64,000 nucleotides of DNA from Patulibacter defluvii (GCF_034096925.1 NZ_JAWZSQ010000009.1:1-64000), one strand, 5' to 3'. Shown: positions 24,442-33,431, counted from the first letter of the stretch. The notes: a model not told the origin generated them from the sequence alone. A program made the numbers and translations.

Positions 24442-25041
24442 ATGCGCGCCTCCCTTCCCTTCGTCCTGCTCTGCACCGCCGCGGTCGCCCTCCCCGGGTG
24501 CGGCGGCGACTCGAAGCTGCTCGATCCGCAGTCGGCCAGCGCGCTCCAGGAGAGCCTGCAGGACGCCCGCGACGCGGCGGCCGACAACCAGTGCGCCGCG
24601 GCCCGCGACGCGGCGGTCGCCGGCAAGCAGCGGGTCGAGGAGCTGCCCGGCTCGGTCGACGACCGGCTGGTGCGACGGCTGCGCGAGGGCTTCGAGGCGC
24701 TGCAGACGAAGATCGACAGCGACTGCCAGGAGCAGTCGACGACGACCACCGACACGACGACGACCGACACGGTCCCCGAGACGACGACCGACACCCAGCC
24801 GCCGCCGACCACGACGACGACCGAGACCACGCCGCCGCCGACCCAGACCACGCCGCCGCCGACCACCGATCCCGGCGACGGCGACTCGGGCGGGGTCGAT
24901 CCGGGCGCCGACGAGGGCACCGGCCTGCCGCGCAACGCCGACGAGGCGCGCCGCCGCTTCAAGGACGCCGCCAAGCGGGCCCAGAAGGATGCCCGCGAGG
25001 CCTGGAAGGACTTCCGCGACGCCGTGAAGGGGGACCGATGA
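24442..25041 (+). CDS. lipoprotein with Thr/Pro-rich stalk, coupled to a Ser/Thr kinase
   Basis: 199 residues. The lipobox LPGC lies near residue 20. A helical region (about 30-95) with one Cys pair and a Thr/Pro-rich tract (about 96-140, TTTTDTTTTD-type) follow. The basic C-terminal helix is RRRFKDAAKRAQKDAREAWK. The stop overlaps the kinase ATG (ATGA), so the two are made together. It could be a sensor or ligand for the kinase's outer segment, or a wall-spanning spacer. I do not recognise a family. Confidence 0.75.
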   Translation: MRASLPFVLLCTAAVALPGCGGDSKLLDPQSASALQESLQDARDAAADNQCAAARDAAVAGKQRVEELPGSVDDRLVRRLREGFEALQTKIDSDCQEQSTTTTDTTTTDTVPETTTDTQPPPTTTTTETTPPPTQTTPPPTTDPGDGDSGGVDPGADEGTGLPRNADEARRRFKDAAKRAQKDAREAWKDFRDAVKGDR

Positions 25042-26357
25042 GCGACCTGCTGGTGGGCCGCTACGAGCTCGGCGACCGGCTGGGCAGCGGCGGGATGTCG
25101 ACCGTCCGCCTGGCCTTCGACCGGCGGCTGGAGCGCCACGTCGCGGTCAAGCTGCTGGCCGAGCACCTGGCCGACGACCGCCAGTTCGTCAGCCGCTTCC
25201 GCCGCGAGGCGCTGTCGGCCGCGCGGCTGGTGCACAACAACATCGTCCAGGTCTTCGACTTCGGCTTCGACGACGACTCCGGCCGCTACTTCATCGTGAT
25301 GGAGGCGGTCCGCGGCCAGTCCGGGGCCGAGCTGCTGCACGAGCGCGGCTACCTGTCGGTGCCGGAGACGGTCTCGCTCGTCGGCCAGGCGGCCCGCGGG
25401 CTCGACTACGCCCACCGCAACGGCGTCATCCACCGCGACGTCAAGCCGGGCAACATCCTGCTCTCCGAGGACGGCACGGTCAAGATCGCCGACTTCGGGA
25501 TCGCGAAGGCGATGGCCGAGGAGTCGTCGATCACCCAGATCGGCTCGGTCGTCGGCACCGCCAGCTACCTGGCGCCGGAGCAGGCGACCGGCGGCGACGT
25601 CGGTCCCGCCGCCGACATCTACGCGCTCGGCGTCGTCACCTACCAGATGCTCGCGGCGCGGCTGCCCTACGAGGCCGACTCGCTGGCCGAGCTGGCGCTG
25701 AAGCAACAGCGCGAGGCCCCGCCGCTGCTCGACCAGCTGAACGCCGAGGTCCCGCCGGAGCTGGGCCTGGTCGTCGACCGCGCCCTCAGCCTCGACCCGG
25801 GGATGCGCTACGCCAGCGCCGAGGCCTACGCGTCGGCGATCGAGGACGGCGCCTTCGGCGGCGACGGCGAGGACGACGCCCGCACCCGGATCGTCGATCC
25901 CGGCACCGGGGCGACGGCGATCGTCCCCCGCGACGCGATCGCCAGCATCGAGCGCGACTTCGACCCGGTCGACGAGGAGGACGACGACCGGACGCTGCTG
26001 CAGCCGGCCGCCGGCCGCCGGCGCGAGACCGAGGAGCGCCCGGCGGTTCCGCGGCGGACCGTCCGCGAGCCGCGCCGCGCCCCGCGCGAGGCGGTCGCCG
26101 CCGCCCCCCGCCGCGACCCGCAGCCGGGCGGCTGGGTCCAGCCGCCCGCCCAGCAGCCGGCCAAGCGCCGCGGCTGCCTCGGCCGGCTGATCCGCGCCGT
26201 GCTGATCCTGGTGGTGCTGGCCGCGATCGTCGGCGGCGCGATCTACTTCGTCGTCGGCCAGGAGATCGCGCCGCGGCTGAACGACGTCGTCGGCAACACG
26301 GTCGACGACATCAGCAACCAGATCGACAAGCTGATCAATAACAACCAGCAGAAGTAG
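25038..26357 (+). CDS. membrane Ser/Thr protein kinase (PknB-like, no PASTA domains)
   Basis: 439 residues. The kinase domain (8-270) is complete: glycine loop GSGGMSTV, Lys38 in AVKLL, catalytic HRDVKPGN (Asp134), DFG (Asp152) and APEQ. A disordered, Pro/Arg/acid-rich juxtamembrane linker (about 275-378) leads to one membrane helix (about 385-407). Only about 30 residues lie outside, rich in Asn/Gln, instead of PASTA repeats. It would phosphorylate cytoplasmic Ser/Thr targets. Its start overlaps the stop of the coupled lipoprotein. Confidence 0.93.
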   Translation: MSDLLVGRYELGDRLGSGGMSTVRLAFDRRLERHVAVKLLAEHLADDRQFVSRFRREALSAARLVHNNIVQVFDFGFDDDSGRYFIVMEAVRGQSGAELLHERGYLSVPETVSLVGQAARGLDYAHRNGVIHRDVKPGNILLSEDGTVKIADFGIAKAMAEESSITQIGSVVGTASYLAPEQATGGDVGPAADIYALGVVTYQMLAARLPYEADSLAELALKQQREAPPLLDQLNAEVPPELGLVVDRALSLDPGMRYASAEAYASAIEDGAFGGDGEDDARTRIVDPGTGATAIVPRDAIASIERDFDPVDEEDDDRTLLQPAAGRRRETEERPAVPRRTVREPRRAPREAVAAAPRRDPQPGGWVQPPAQQPAKRRGCLGRLIRAVLILVVLAAIVGGAIYFVVGQEIAPRLNDVVGNTVDDISNQIDKLINNNQQK

Positions 26358-26368
26358 GCGACCAGCGC

Positions 26369-27646
26369 CTACGGCAGCGCGCCGCCGCGGATCGCGGCGG
26401 CCTCCTCGGCCAGCCGCCCGTCGACGATCGCCTGCCGCAGGCGGGCCATCACGCGCTGGACGAAGGCCAGGTTGTGCTGGGTCAGCAGCCGCATCCCCAG
26501 CAGCTCGCGCTGGTGGGTCAGGTAGCGCAGGTAGCCGCGGCTGAAGCCGACCGCGCAGGCCGGGCACGGGCAGCCCTCGCAGAGCGGCTCGTCACTGTCC
26601 TTCCAGCGGGCCTGGGTCAGGTCGACCCGCCAGCGCTTCTCGGGCTCGGGCACGAGCGCCATCCCGTGGCGGCCGAGCCGGGTCGGCATCGCGCAGTCGA
26701 AGGTGTCGATCCCCTGCTCGACCCCGCGCACCAGGTCGTCGATCTCGCCGATCCCCAGCAGGTGGCGGGGCTTGTGCTCGTAGGCGCCGCCGAGCCGGGC
26801 GGTGGTCCAGCCGACCACCTCGTACATCTGCTGCTTGTGGCCGCCGAGCGAGCCGCCGATCGCGATCGCGTCGGCGCGCGACGCGGCGACCGTCTCCGCC
26901 GCCTCGATCCGCAGGTCGTGGTGGACCCCGCCCTGGACGATCCCGTAGACCAGCTGCCAGCCGGGCGCGTGCTGCTCGTGCCAGGTCAGGCAGCGCTCCA
27001 GCCAGCGGTGGGTGCGCTCGGTCGAGCGAGCGGTGTAGTCGCGGTCGACGTGGAACGGCGTGCACTCGTCGAAGACCACGGCCAGGTCGGTGCCGAGCGC
27101 GGCCTGGACCTCCATCGACCGCTCGGGCGAGAGGAACTGCTTCGACCCGTCGAGGTGCGAGCGGAAGGCGACGCCCTGCTCGCCGATCTCGTCGATCCGG
27201 CCGTGCGAGCGGACGCCGCCGGTCCCGGCCGCCCCGGTCCGGCCCTTGATCTCGTCGGCGACCGCCCCGTGCCCGAGCGAGAAGACCTGGAAGCCGCCGG
27301 AGTCGGTGATGATCGGCCCGTCCCAGCCCATGAACCGGTGGAGCCCGCCGTGGCCGCGGATCAGCTCGTGGCCCGGCGACAGCATCAGGTGGAAGGTGTT
27401 GCCGAGGACGATGTCGTAGCCGAGCTCGCGGACCTCGCTCGGCAGCAGCCCGCGGACGGTCGCCTTGGTGGCCAGCGGGACGAAGCCGGGCGTGCGGACC
27501 TCGCCGCGGGCGGTGGCGATCACGCCGGCGCGGGCCAGCGACCCCGGGTCCCGGGCCTCGATCCGGAAGACCTCCCGCGGGCGCTCGGCGGCGGGGCGCG
27601 GCGGCGCGTCGAGGCTCGGGACGGCGGGGGCGGCAGCGGGATCCAT
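26369..27646 (-). CDS. tgt: tRNA-guanine transglycosylase
   Basis: 425 residues. Substrate and catalytic motifs are present: ITDSGGFQVFSLG, IVQGGVHHDLR and TFDCAMPTRLGRHG, whose Asp is the catalytic nucleophile of bacterial TGTs. The zinc-binding CxCxxC...H is in CEGCPCPACAVGF with a downstream His. It exchanges guanine 34 for preQ1 in queuosine-type tRNAs. Residues 1-22 form a non-conserved Ala/Pro extension. The ATG at 27646 follows a leaderless-type -10 (27655-27660). Confidence 0.95.
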   Translation of the reverse strand: MDPAAAPAVPSLDAPPRPAAERPREVFRIEARDPGSLARAGVIATARGEVRTPGFVPLATKATVRGLLPSEVRELGYDIVLGNTFHLMLSPGHELIRGHGGLHRFMGWDGPIITDSGGFQVFSLGHGAVADEIKGRTGAAGTGGVRSHGRIDEIGEQGVAFRSHLDGSKQFLSPERSMEVQAALGTDLAVVFDECTPFHVDRDYTARSTERTHRWLERCLTWHEQHAPGWQLVYGIVQGGVHHDLRIEAAETVAASRADAIAIGGSLGGHKQQMYEVVGWTTARLGGAYEHKPRHLLGIGEIDDLVRGVEQGIDTFDCAMPTRLGRHGMALVPEPEKRWRVDLTQARWKDSDEPLCEGCPCPACAVGFSRGYLRYLTHQRELLGMRLLTQHNLAFVQRVMARLRQAIVDGRLAEEAAAIRGGALP

Positions 27647-27654
27647 CGCGAGCC

Positions 27655-27660
27655 ATCGTA
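27655..27660 (-). promoter_or_regulatory. leaderless-type -10 (TACGAT) of tgt
   Basis: On the minus strand TACGAT ends eight bases before the ATG at 27646. Confidence 0.45.
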
Positions 27661-27708
27661 GGCCGCGGGCGGCGGTGACCGCGGGCCGGCGATCGCCCGC
27701 GAGATAAC

Positions 27709-27736
27709 TTGACATGTCTGGACTGAGATTTAATAC
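27709..27736 (+). promoter_or_regulatory. -35/-10 promoter of hsp20
   Basis: TTGACA (27709-27714) and TAATAC (27731-27736) are spaced by 16 bases, the best sigma-70-type promoter in the window. CTTGACA-N7-ACTGAGA over the -35 weakly resembles the HspR HAIR element (CTTGAGT-N7-ACTCAAG; 9 of 14 positions). Confidence 0.6.
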
Positions 27737-27779
27737 TCGGCACAGAACGAGAACCGACCGACCCAGGAGGTCCACCACC

Positions 27780-28280
27780 ATGACGATCGTGCGTTGGGAT
27801 CCGACCCGCGAGCTCGGATCGCTGCAGCAGCAGGTCAACCAGGTCTTCTCCGCCTTCTTCGACCCGACGACGACCGCGGCCGGCACGGCTCGCTGGACGC
27901 CCGCGGTCGACCTGGTCGAGCGGGACGACCAGTACGTCCTGATCGCCGATCTGCCCGGCGTCGACCGGGACGAGGTCGCGGTCGAGGTCGAGGGCGACAC
28001 GCTGACCCTCTCCGGCACCCGCCAGCTCCACCGCCAGGAGCAGCACGGCGGCTTCGTCCGCGCCGAGCGCGCGAGCGGCAGCTTCCGGCGCCAGCTCACG
28101 CTCCCCCAGGGCGTCGACGCCGAGCGGATCGAGGCCGAGTTCGACCGCGGCGTGCTCGAGGTCCGGATCCCGAAGCCGGAGGCGGTCAAGCCGAAGCGGA
28201 TCGCGATCCGCACGGCCGACAGGCCGGAGACGATCGAGGCCGCGGACGAGCAGCGCGAGGCGGAGCCGGCGACCGTCTGA
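27780..28280 (+). CDS. hsp20: small heat-shock protein, Hsp20/alpha-crystallin family
   Basis: 166 residues. The alpha-crystallin domain (about 42-137) starts at WTPAVDLVERDDQYVLIADL and contains the family motif FRRQLTLPQGVD. The C-terminal anchor motif RIPKPE (I-x-P-like) is present. It holds unfolded proteins in large oligomers. AGGAGG (27765-27770) lies nine bases before the ATG, unlike the mostly leaderless neighbours, which suggests strong expression. The upstream promoter fits heat or stress control. Confidence 0.94.
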   Translation: MTIVRWDPTRELGSLQQQVNQVFSAFFDPTTTAAGTARWTPAVDLVERDDQYVLIADLPGVDRDEVAVEVEGDTLTLSGTRQLHRQEQHGGFVRAERASGSFRRQLTLPQGVDAERIEAEFDRGVLEVRIPKPEAVKPKRIAIRTADRPETIEAADEQREAEPATV

Positions 28281-28340
28281 GCGATCGCGGCGGGCGGGCG
28301 GCGACGCCGCGCGCCCGCCCCCGCCCCCGCCCCCGCCGTC

Positions 28341-28829
28341 TCAGGGCTTCAGGCCCGGCTCCAGCGCCTGCAGGATCCGGGTCCAGATCGCGCCCAGCTG
28401 CTCCTGCTCCTCGGGACCGACGAGGTCGAGGAAGTGGCGCCGGACGTTGTCGAGGTAGTCGCGACGGGCGGCCGTCACCTGCTCGCGGCCCTTGTCGGTG
28501 ATGACCGCGAAGTAGCCGCGGGCGTCACTCGGGCAGCGCTCGCGGACGACCAGCCCCTCGCGCTCCAGGCGATCGATCAGGCGCGTCAGGCCGCTGCGGC
28601 TGAGCACCGCCAGGGTCGCCAGGTCGGAGAGCCGCAGCCGCCCGTCCTGGGCGTCGACCAGGTGCATCAGAACCTCGTAGGCGGTCAGCTGCAGCCCGTG
28701 GTCGCGGATCAGCTCGGCCTCGAACTCGCGCTCCAGCAGGGCGTGGGTCCGGACCAGGCCGCGCCAGGCGGCCAACTCGCGCCGGTCGAGCAGGCGGGGG
28801 GCGGCGGTGGCGGTGGCGGTCTCGGACAT
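28341..28829 (-). CDS. MarR family regulator
   Basis: 162 residues. The winged HTH comprises RLRLSDLATLAVLSRSGLTR with LIDRLEREGLVVRERCPSD as the wing (DxRGYF). The only Cys lies in the wing rather than near the N-terminus as in thiol-sensing members. It is divergent from the WrbA quinone reductase gene, and inverted GCAACAAT repeats flank the shared promoter region, so it probably represses both. The ATG at 28829 has TAGGAGC upstream; an in-frame ATG at 28856 would add nine residues. Confidence 0.9.
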   Translation of the reverse strand: MSETATATAAPRLLDRRELAAWRGLVRTHALLEREFEAELIRDHGLQLTAYEVLMHLVDAQDGRLRLSDLATLAVLSRSGLTRLIDRLEREGLVVRERCPSDARGYFAVITDKGREQVTAARRDYLDNVRRHFLDLVGPEEQEQLGAIWTRILQALEPGLKP

Positions 28830-28854
28830 CGGGGCTCCTACGTCGTGTCGCTCC

Positions 28855-28935
28855 ATTGTTGCACCCGCAAGGAACGGACCGCTCCGGGTTGCAAGCGGAC
28901 CGCGGTCCCGATATGCTGCGGACGCAACAATTGTT
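28855..28935. promoter_or_regulatory. putative MarR operators in the marR-wrbA intergenic region
   Basis: ATTGTTGC (28855-28862) and GCAACAAT (28924-28931) are inverted copies. The second is part of a perfect palindrome AACAATTGTT (28926-28935), 32 bases before the wrbA start. Confidence 0.5.
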
Positions 28936-28966
28936 AACGCAACTTCCCCGATCCCGGGACGCCCCC

Positions 28967-29581
28967 ATGAGCACGAAGATCGCCATCGTCTACTACTCCG
29001 CCACCGGTCACGTCCACCAGCTGGCCCAGGCGCTCGCCGCCGGCGCCGAGCAGGAGGGCGCCGAGGTGCGCCTGCGTCGCGTCGCCGAGCTGGCTCCGCC
29101 CGAGGCGATCGCCGCCAACCCGGCCTGGCAGGCCCACCACGACGCCACCCAGGACGTCGCGGTGGCGACCGCCGACGACCTGATCTGGGCCGACGGCTAC
29201 GCGCTCGGCACCCCGACCCGTTTCGGCAACCCCGCGGCGCAGCTGAAGCAGTTCATCGACACCCTCGGCGGCGCCTGGCAGGCCGGGCAGCTGGCCAACA
29301 AGGCCGCGACCGCCTTCACCTCGGCGATGAACACCCACGGCGGCAACGAGTCGACGATCCTCGCCGTCGAGAACGTCTTCCACCACTGGGGCTCGGTGAT
29401 CGTGCCGCCCGGCTACACCGACGCATCGATCTTCGCCAACGGCGGCAACCCCTACGGCACCGCGGTCGCGAGCGGCGCCCTCGAGGACGGCAACGTCCCC
29501 GAGGGCATCCTCGGGATCGCCCGCTATCAGGGCGCGCGGCTGGCGAAGGTGGCCGCGCTGCTCGGCCCGCTGCGAGGCTGA
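28967..29581 (+). CDS. wrbA: NAD(P)H:quinone oxidoreductase, WrbA-type flavodoxin
   Basis: 204 residues, the family's normal length. The FMN phosphate loop is YYSATGHVHQLA (9-20), the substrate-side loop is GTPTRFGNPAAQLKQFID, and the conserved GGNESTIL and PYGTAV segments follow. It reduces quinones with two electrons and protects from redox cycling. Its divergent MarR neighbour suggests induction by quinones or similar electrophiles. A strong terminator follows. Confidence 0.93.
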   Translation: MSTKIAIVYYSATGHVHQLAQALAAGAEQEGAEVRLRRVAELAPPEAIAANPAWQAHHDATQDVAVATADDLIWADGYALGTPTRFGNPAAQLKQFIDTLGGAWQAGQLANKAATAFTSAMNTHGGNESTILAVENVFHHWGSVIVPPGYTDASIFANGGNPYGTAVASGALEDGNVPEGILGIARYQGARLAKVAALLGPLRG

Positions 29582-29636
29582 GCGGCGCCTCCGGCCACGG
29601 TCTCCGGGACGGGACTGGCCGGAGCAGCGCCAACGA

Positions 29637-29690
29637 AGGACGAAGCGGGAGCGGGCTCTCCGGGACGGGAGCCCGCTCCTCGTTCGTCCT
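29637..29690. terminator. bidirectional terminator between wrbA and gpmI
   Basis: A 22-base arm (29637-29658) pairs with 29669-29690 with three mismatches and a ten-base loop; the inner stem GGAGCGGGCTC is perfect. It reaches into the gpmI stop codon from the other side. Confidence 0.7.
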
Positions 29691-31407
29691 ACGAGACGAT
29701 CATCGAGCGACCCGTCATCGCCTCCGGCTGGACCACGCCGAGCAGGTCGAGGACGGTCGGAGCGACATCGGCGAGGATCCCCTCGTCGCGCAGCGTCAGC
29801 CCCTCGCGGGTGACGACGAACGGCACCGGGTTCAGCGAGTGGGCGGTGTTCGGCGAGCCATCGGGCTCGAGCATGTTGTCGGCGTTGCCGTGGTCGGCGG
29901 TGACCAGGCAGACCCCGCCGCTCTCGGTGACCGCCGCCACCACGTCGGCCAGGCAGCCGTCGACGACCTCGATCGCCCGCACGGCGGCCGGGATCACGCC
30001 GGTGTGGCCGACCATGTCGGGGTTGGCGAAGTTGATGATCCCGAAGGTCGGGCCGTGCTCGCGCCAGAGCCGCACGAACGCGTCCGCCGCCTCGCGGGCC
30101 GACATCTGCGGCTTCAGGTCGTAGGTCGCCACGTCGCGCGGGCTCGGCACCACGTCGCGGAACTCGTCGCGGTGCTCGGCCTCGATCCCGCCGTTGAAGA
30201 AGTACGTCACGTGCGGGTACTTCTCCGTCTCCGCGACGTGGATCTGGGCCCCGCCGGTGGCCTCGATCACGTCCGCCAGCGTCACCTCGGGGTTGCGCGG
30301 CGGGAAGGCGATCGGGTACGGCCAGTCGGCCTTGTACTCCGTCATGCAGACGTAGCGATCGGCGGCCACCGGCGGCAGCGCCGGGTCGACCTGCTCGGGG
30401 TGCGGCGCCGCGGCCTGACGGTCGACCTCCATGTCAGCGATCCCCCCCACCCCAGCCAACGCGCGGGTGATCTCGCGCACGCGGTCGGGGCGGAAGTTGA
30501 AGACCAGGACCGTGTCGCCGGGGCGGATCGTGGCCTCGTCGCCGACCGCGGTCGCGGTCACGAACTCGTCGGTCTCGTCGCGCTCGTAGGCCTCGCGCAC
30601 CGCCTGGACCGCGGTCGACGCGCGGTGCGGCGCCTCGCCGTGGACGAGCAGGTCGTAGGCCTGCTGGATCCGCTCCCAGCGCGAGTCGCGGTCCATCGCG
30701 AAGTAGCGCCCGATCACCGAGCCGACCCGGACCCGACGGCCGCTGGCCTCCTCGGAGGCCTCCGCGCACCAGCCCTCGACGGTCTCCAGGTAGCCGGCGC
30801 CGGCGGTCGGCAGCGTGTCGCGGCCGTCGCTGAACGCGTGCACCACGACGTCGCGGACGCCGGCCGCCGCGGCCGCGTCGATCAGCGCCTTCAGGTGCTC
30901 CATCGAGGAGTGGACGCCGCCGTCGGAGACCAGGCCGATCAGGTGCAGTCGATCGCCCTCCTCCCCCGCGCGCCCGGCCTCCGCCACCCGCTCCAGCGCC
31001 TCGCGGATCGCCGCGACCTCGCGGATCGAGCCGTCGGCGACCGCGTCGTCGATCCGGGCCAGGTCCTGCTTGACGACCGCGCCGGCGCCGAGGTTCAGGT
31101 GGCCGACCTCGCTGTTGCCCATCTGGCCCTCGGGCAGGCCGACGGCCGGGCCGCAGGCGGTCAGCTGGGCGTGCGGGTAGCGCGCCCAGAGGCCGTCGAA
31201 GGTCGGAGTGCGGGCCAGGCTGACCGCGTTCCCGGGACCGTCCGGCGCCAGGCCGAAGCCGTCCAGGATCACCAGGCAGACGCCGGGCGCCCAGTCGTCG
31301 CGGGTGACGCCGACGTCGGCGGTCAGGCCCGCGGCCAGCGAGCTGCGCGTGGCGGGCAGCGGCTCGGCGCCGTTGCGCGACGGCTGGGCGTCCGGCGCGT
31401 CGCTCAT
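29689..31407 (-). CDS. gpmI: 2,3-bisphosphoglycerate-independent phosphoglycerate mutase
   Basis: 572 residues, slightly longer than the usual 510 because of an about 40-residue N-terminal extension. Metal and catalytic motifs are present: VILDGFG, QMGNSEVGH with phosphoserine Ser99, HAFSDGRDT, FNFRPDR, FANPDMVGHTG and TADHGNAD. It interconverts 3- and 2-phosphoglycerate using two Mn2+. The ATG overlaps the tpiA stop (ATGA). It is the last gene of the gap-pgk-tpiA-gpmI operon. Confidence 0.96.
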   Translation of the reverse strand: MSDAPDAQPSRNGAEPLPATRSSLAAGLTADVGVTRDDWAPGVCLVILDGFGLAPDGPGNAVSLARTPTFDGLWARYPHAQLTACGPAVGLPEGQMGNSEVGHLNLGAGAVVKQDLARIDDAVADGSIREVAAIREALERVAEAGRAGEEGDRLHLIGLVSDGGVHSSMEHLKALIDAAAAAGVRDVVVHAFSDGRDTLPTAGAGYLETVEGWCAEASEEASGRRVRVGSVIGRYFAMDRDSRWERIQQAYDLLVHGEAPHRASTAVQAVREAYERDETDEFVTATAVGDEATIRPGDTVLVFNFRPDRVREITRALAGVGGIADMEVDRQAAAPHPEQVDPALPPVAADRYVCMTEYKADWPYPIAFPPRNPEVTLADVIEATGGAQIHVAETEKYPHVTYFFNGGIEAEHRDEFRDVVPSPRDVATYDLKPQMSAREAADAFVRLWREHGPTFGIINFANPDMVGHTGVIPAAVRAIEVVDGCLADVVAAVTESGGVCLVTADHGNADNMLEPDGSPNTAHSLNPVPFVVTREGLTLRDEGILADVAPTVLDLLGVVQPEAMTGRSMIVS

Positions 31408-32162
31408 GCCCGCGCGGCCTCGACGATCGCGGCGAACGAGGCCGGGTCGAGCGCCGCGCCGCCGACCAGCGCGCCGTCGACGTCGGGCAGCGCCAGCAGC
31501 TCCTGGGCGTTCTCCGGCTTGACCGAGCCGCCGTACTGGACCCGCAGCTGCTCGCCCTGCTCGGCGTCGCGGGCGGCGACCAGCGCGCGGACGAAGGCGC
31601 AGGCGTCCTGGGCCTGCTCCGGGGTCGCGACCTTGCCGGTGCCGATCGCCCAGATCGGCTCGTAGGCGATCGTCACCTTCGCCAGGTCGCCGTCGGCCAC
31701 GTCGTGCAGCCCCTCCTGGACCTGGTGGCGCAGGACCCGCTCGGTCTCCCCCGCCTCGCGCTGCTCCTCGGTCTCGCCGACGCAGAGGATCGGCTCCAGG
31801 CCCGCGGCCAGGATCGCCGGCAGCTTCTTGCGCAGGTCGGCGTCGGTCTCGCCGAAGAACTGGCGCCGCTCGGAGTGGCCGACGACGACGCCGGCGACCT
31901 CGAGCTCGTCGAGCATCGCGATCGAGACCTCGCCGGTGTAGGCGCCCTGCTCGGCCCAGTGGACGTTCTGGGCGTAGACCTGGAGCGACGAGCCGCGGGT
32001 CGAGTCGACGACCGCCTGCAGCGACGGGAAGGGGACGCAGACGCCGATCTGGACGTCGTCGATCGCCCCGACCAGCGGCAGCGCGCCGCTCACGAACGCC
32101 TCGGCCTCGGCGATCGTCTTGTGCATCTTCCAGTTGCCGGCGACGAAGGGCGTGCGGGTCAT
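31404..32162 (-). CDS. tpiA: triosephosphate isomerase
   Basis: 252 residues. Catalytic residues are visible: Lys in NWKMHK, His in VVGHSERRQFFGE and Glu in AYEPIWAIGTG; the phosphate loops VQYGGSV and VGGAAL follow. It interconverts DHAP and glyceraldehyde-3-phosphate. GGAGC precedes the ATG. It overlaps gpmI by four bases and lies 57 bases after pgk. Confidence 0.97.
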   Translation of the reverse strand: MTRTPFVAGNWKMHKTIAEAEAFVSGALPLVGAIDDVQIGVCVPFPSLQAVVDSTRGSSLQVYAQNVHWAEQGAYTGEVSIAMLDELEVAGVVVGHSERRQFFGETDADLRKKLPAILAAGLEPILCVGETEEQREAGETERVLRHQVQEGLHDVADGDLAKVTIAYEPIWAIGTGKVATPEQAQDACAFVRALVAARDAEQGEQLRVQYGGSVKPENAQELLALPDVDGALVGGAALDPASFAAIVEAARA

Positions 32163-32219
32163 CGGTGCGGTGCTCCGGTGTGGTTCGGGAACGACGGTTG
32201 GGGACGGTGCGGCGCGGCG

Positions 32220-33431
32220 CTAGGCCTGGCGCAGCACCTCGACGCCGGGGAGGGCCTTGCCCTCGATCAGCTCCAGCGACGCGCCGCCGCCGGTCGAGAG
32301 GTGGGTGACCTGGTCGCCGAGGCCGAACTGCTGGAGGGCCGCGGCGCTGTCGCCGCCGCCGACGACGGTGGTGGCGCTGGTCTCCGCCACGGCCTCGGCG
32401 ACCGCGCGGGTGCCGGGCGCGAACGGGGCCAGCTCGAAGGCGCCCATCGGGCCGTTCCAGAAGACCGAGCCGGCGCCGAGGATCTCCTCGCGGTAGGCGG
32501 CCGCGGTCTTCGGCCCGACGTCGAGGCCCATCCAGCCCGCCTCGACGTCGACCCCGTCGAGGTCGCGCTGCTCGGTGTCGGCCGAGAACTCGCGGCCGAG
32601 CGAGAGGTCGACCGGCAGCAGCAGCCGGCAGCCCTTCAGCTCGGCGTCGCGCAGCGCGCGGGCGGCGGGCTCGACCCCGGCCTCCTCGCAGAGCGACGAG
32701 CCGACCTCGTGGCCCTGGGCCTTGAAGAACGGGAAGCACATCGCGCCGCCGATCAGGATCGTGTCGGCGCGCTCCAGGAAGGCGTCGATCACGCCGATCT
32801 TGTCGGTCACCTTGGCGCCGCCGACGATCGCGACCAGCGGCCAGCCCGGATCCGCCAGGATCCCCTCGAGCGTCTCGACCTCGCCCTGGAGCAGCAGGCC
32901 GGCGGCCTTCTGCTCGACGTGGTGGGCGACGCCCTCGGTCGACGCGTGCGCGCGGTGGGCGGCGCCGAACGCGTCGTTGACGAAGACGCCGTCGCTGAGC
33001 GCGGCGTAGGCCCGCGCCAGCTCGGGGTCGTTCTTGGTCTCGCCCGGCTCGTAGCGGACGTTCTCCAGCATCAGCACCTGACCGGGCTGCAGCGCCGCGG
33101 CCAGGCGGGTCGACTCGCCGCCGACGACCTCGGGCGAGAGCGTCACGTCGCGGGCCAGCAGCTCGCTCAGGCGGGCGGCGACCGGCGCCAGCGAGAGCTC
33201 CGGGTCGACGCCCTTCGGGCGGCCGAGGTGGGCGGCCAGGATCAGCGCGGCGCTGTCGTCGAGCAGCCGCCGCAGGGTCGGAAGGGCGGCCTGGATCCGG
33301 GTGTCGTCGGTGATCGAGCCGTCGGCCAGCGGGACGTTGAAGTCGACGCGCACGAAGACCCGCTTGCCGTCGACCTGCAGGTCGTCGAGCGTGCGGATGG
33401 CGGCCGGCGTGGTCGGGGCGTCGGAGCTCAT
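32220..33431 (-). CDS. pgk: phosphoglycerate kinase
   Basis: 403 residues. N-terminal substrate motif RVDFNVPL, basic-patch LAAHLGRPKG, hinge GGAKVTDKI and the ATP-binding VVGGGDSAAAL with STGGGASLELIEGK are present. It makes ATP from 1,3-bisphosphoglycerate. The ATG has AAGGA seven bases upstream. A stable hairpin lies in the 112-base gap to gap. Confidence 0.97.
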   Translation of the reverse strand: MSSDAPTTPAAIRTLDDLQVDGKRVFVRVDFNVPLADGSITDDTRIQAALPTLRRLLDDSAALILAAHLGRPKGVDPELSLAPVAARLSELLARDVTLSPEVVGGESTRLAAALQPGQVLMLENVRYEPGETKNDPELARAYAALSDGVFVNDAFGAAHRAHASTEGVAHHVEQKAAGLLLQGEVETLEGILADPGWPLVAIVGGAKVTDKIGVIDAFLERADTILIGGAMCFPFFKAQGHEVGSSLCEEAGVEPAARALRDAELKGCRLLLPVDLSLGREFSADTEQRDLDGVDVEAGWMGLDVGPKTAAAYREEILGAGSVFWNGPMGAFELAPFAPGTRAVAEAVAETSATTVVGGGDSAAALQQFGLGDQVTHLSTGGGASLELIEGKALPGVEVLRQA

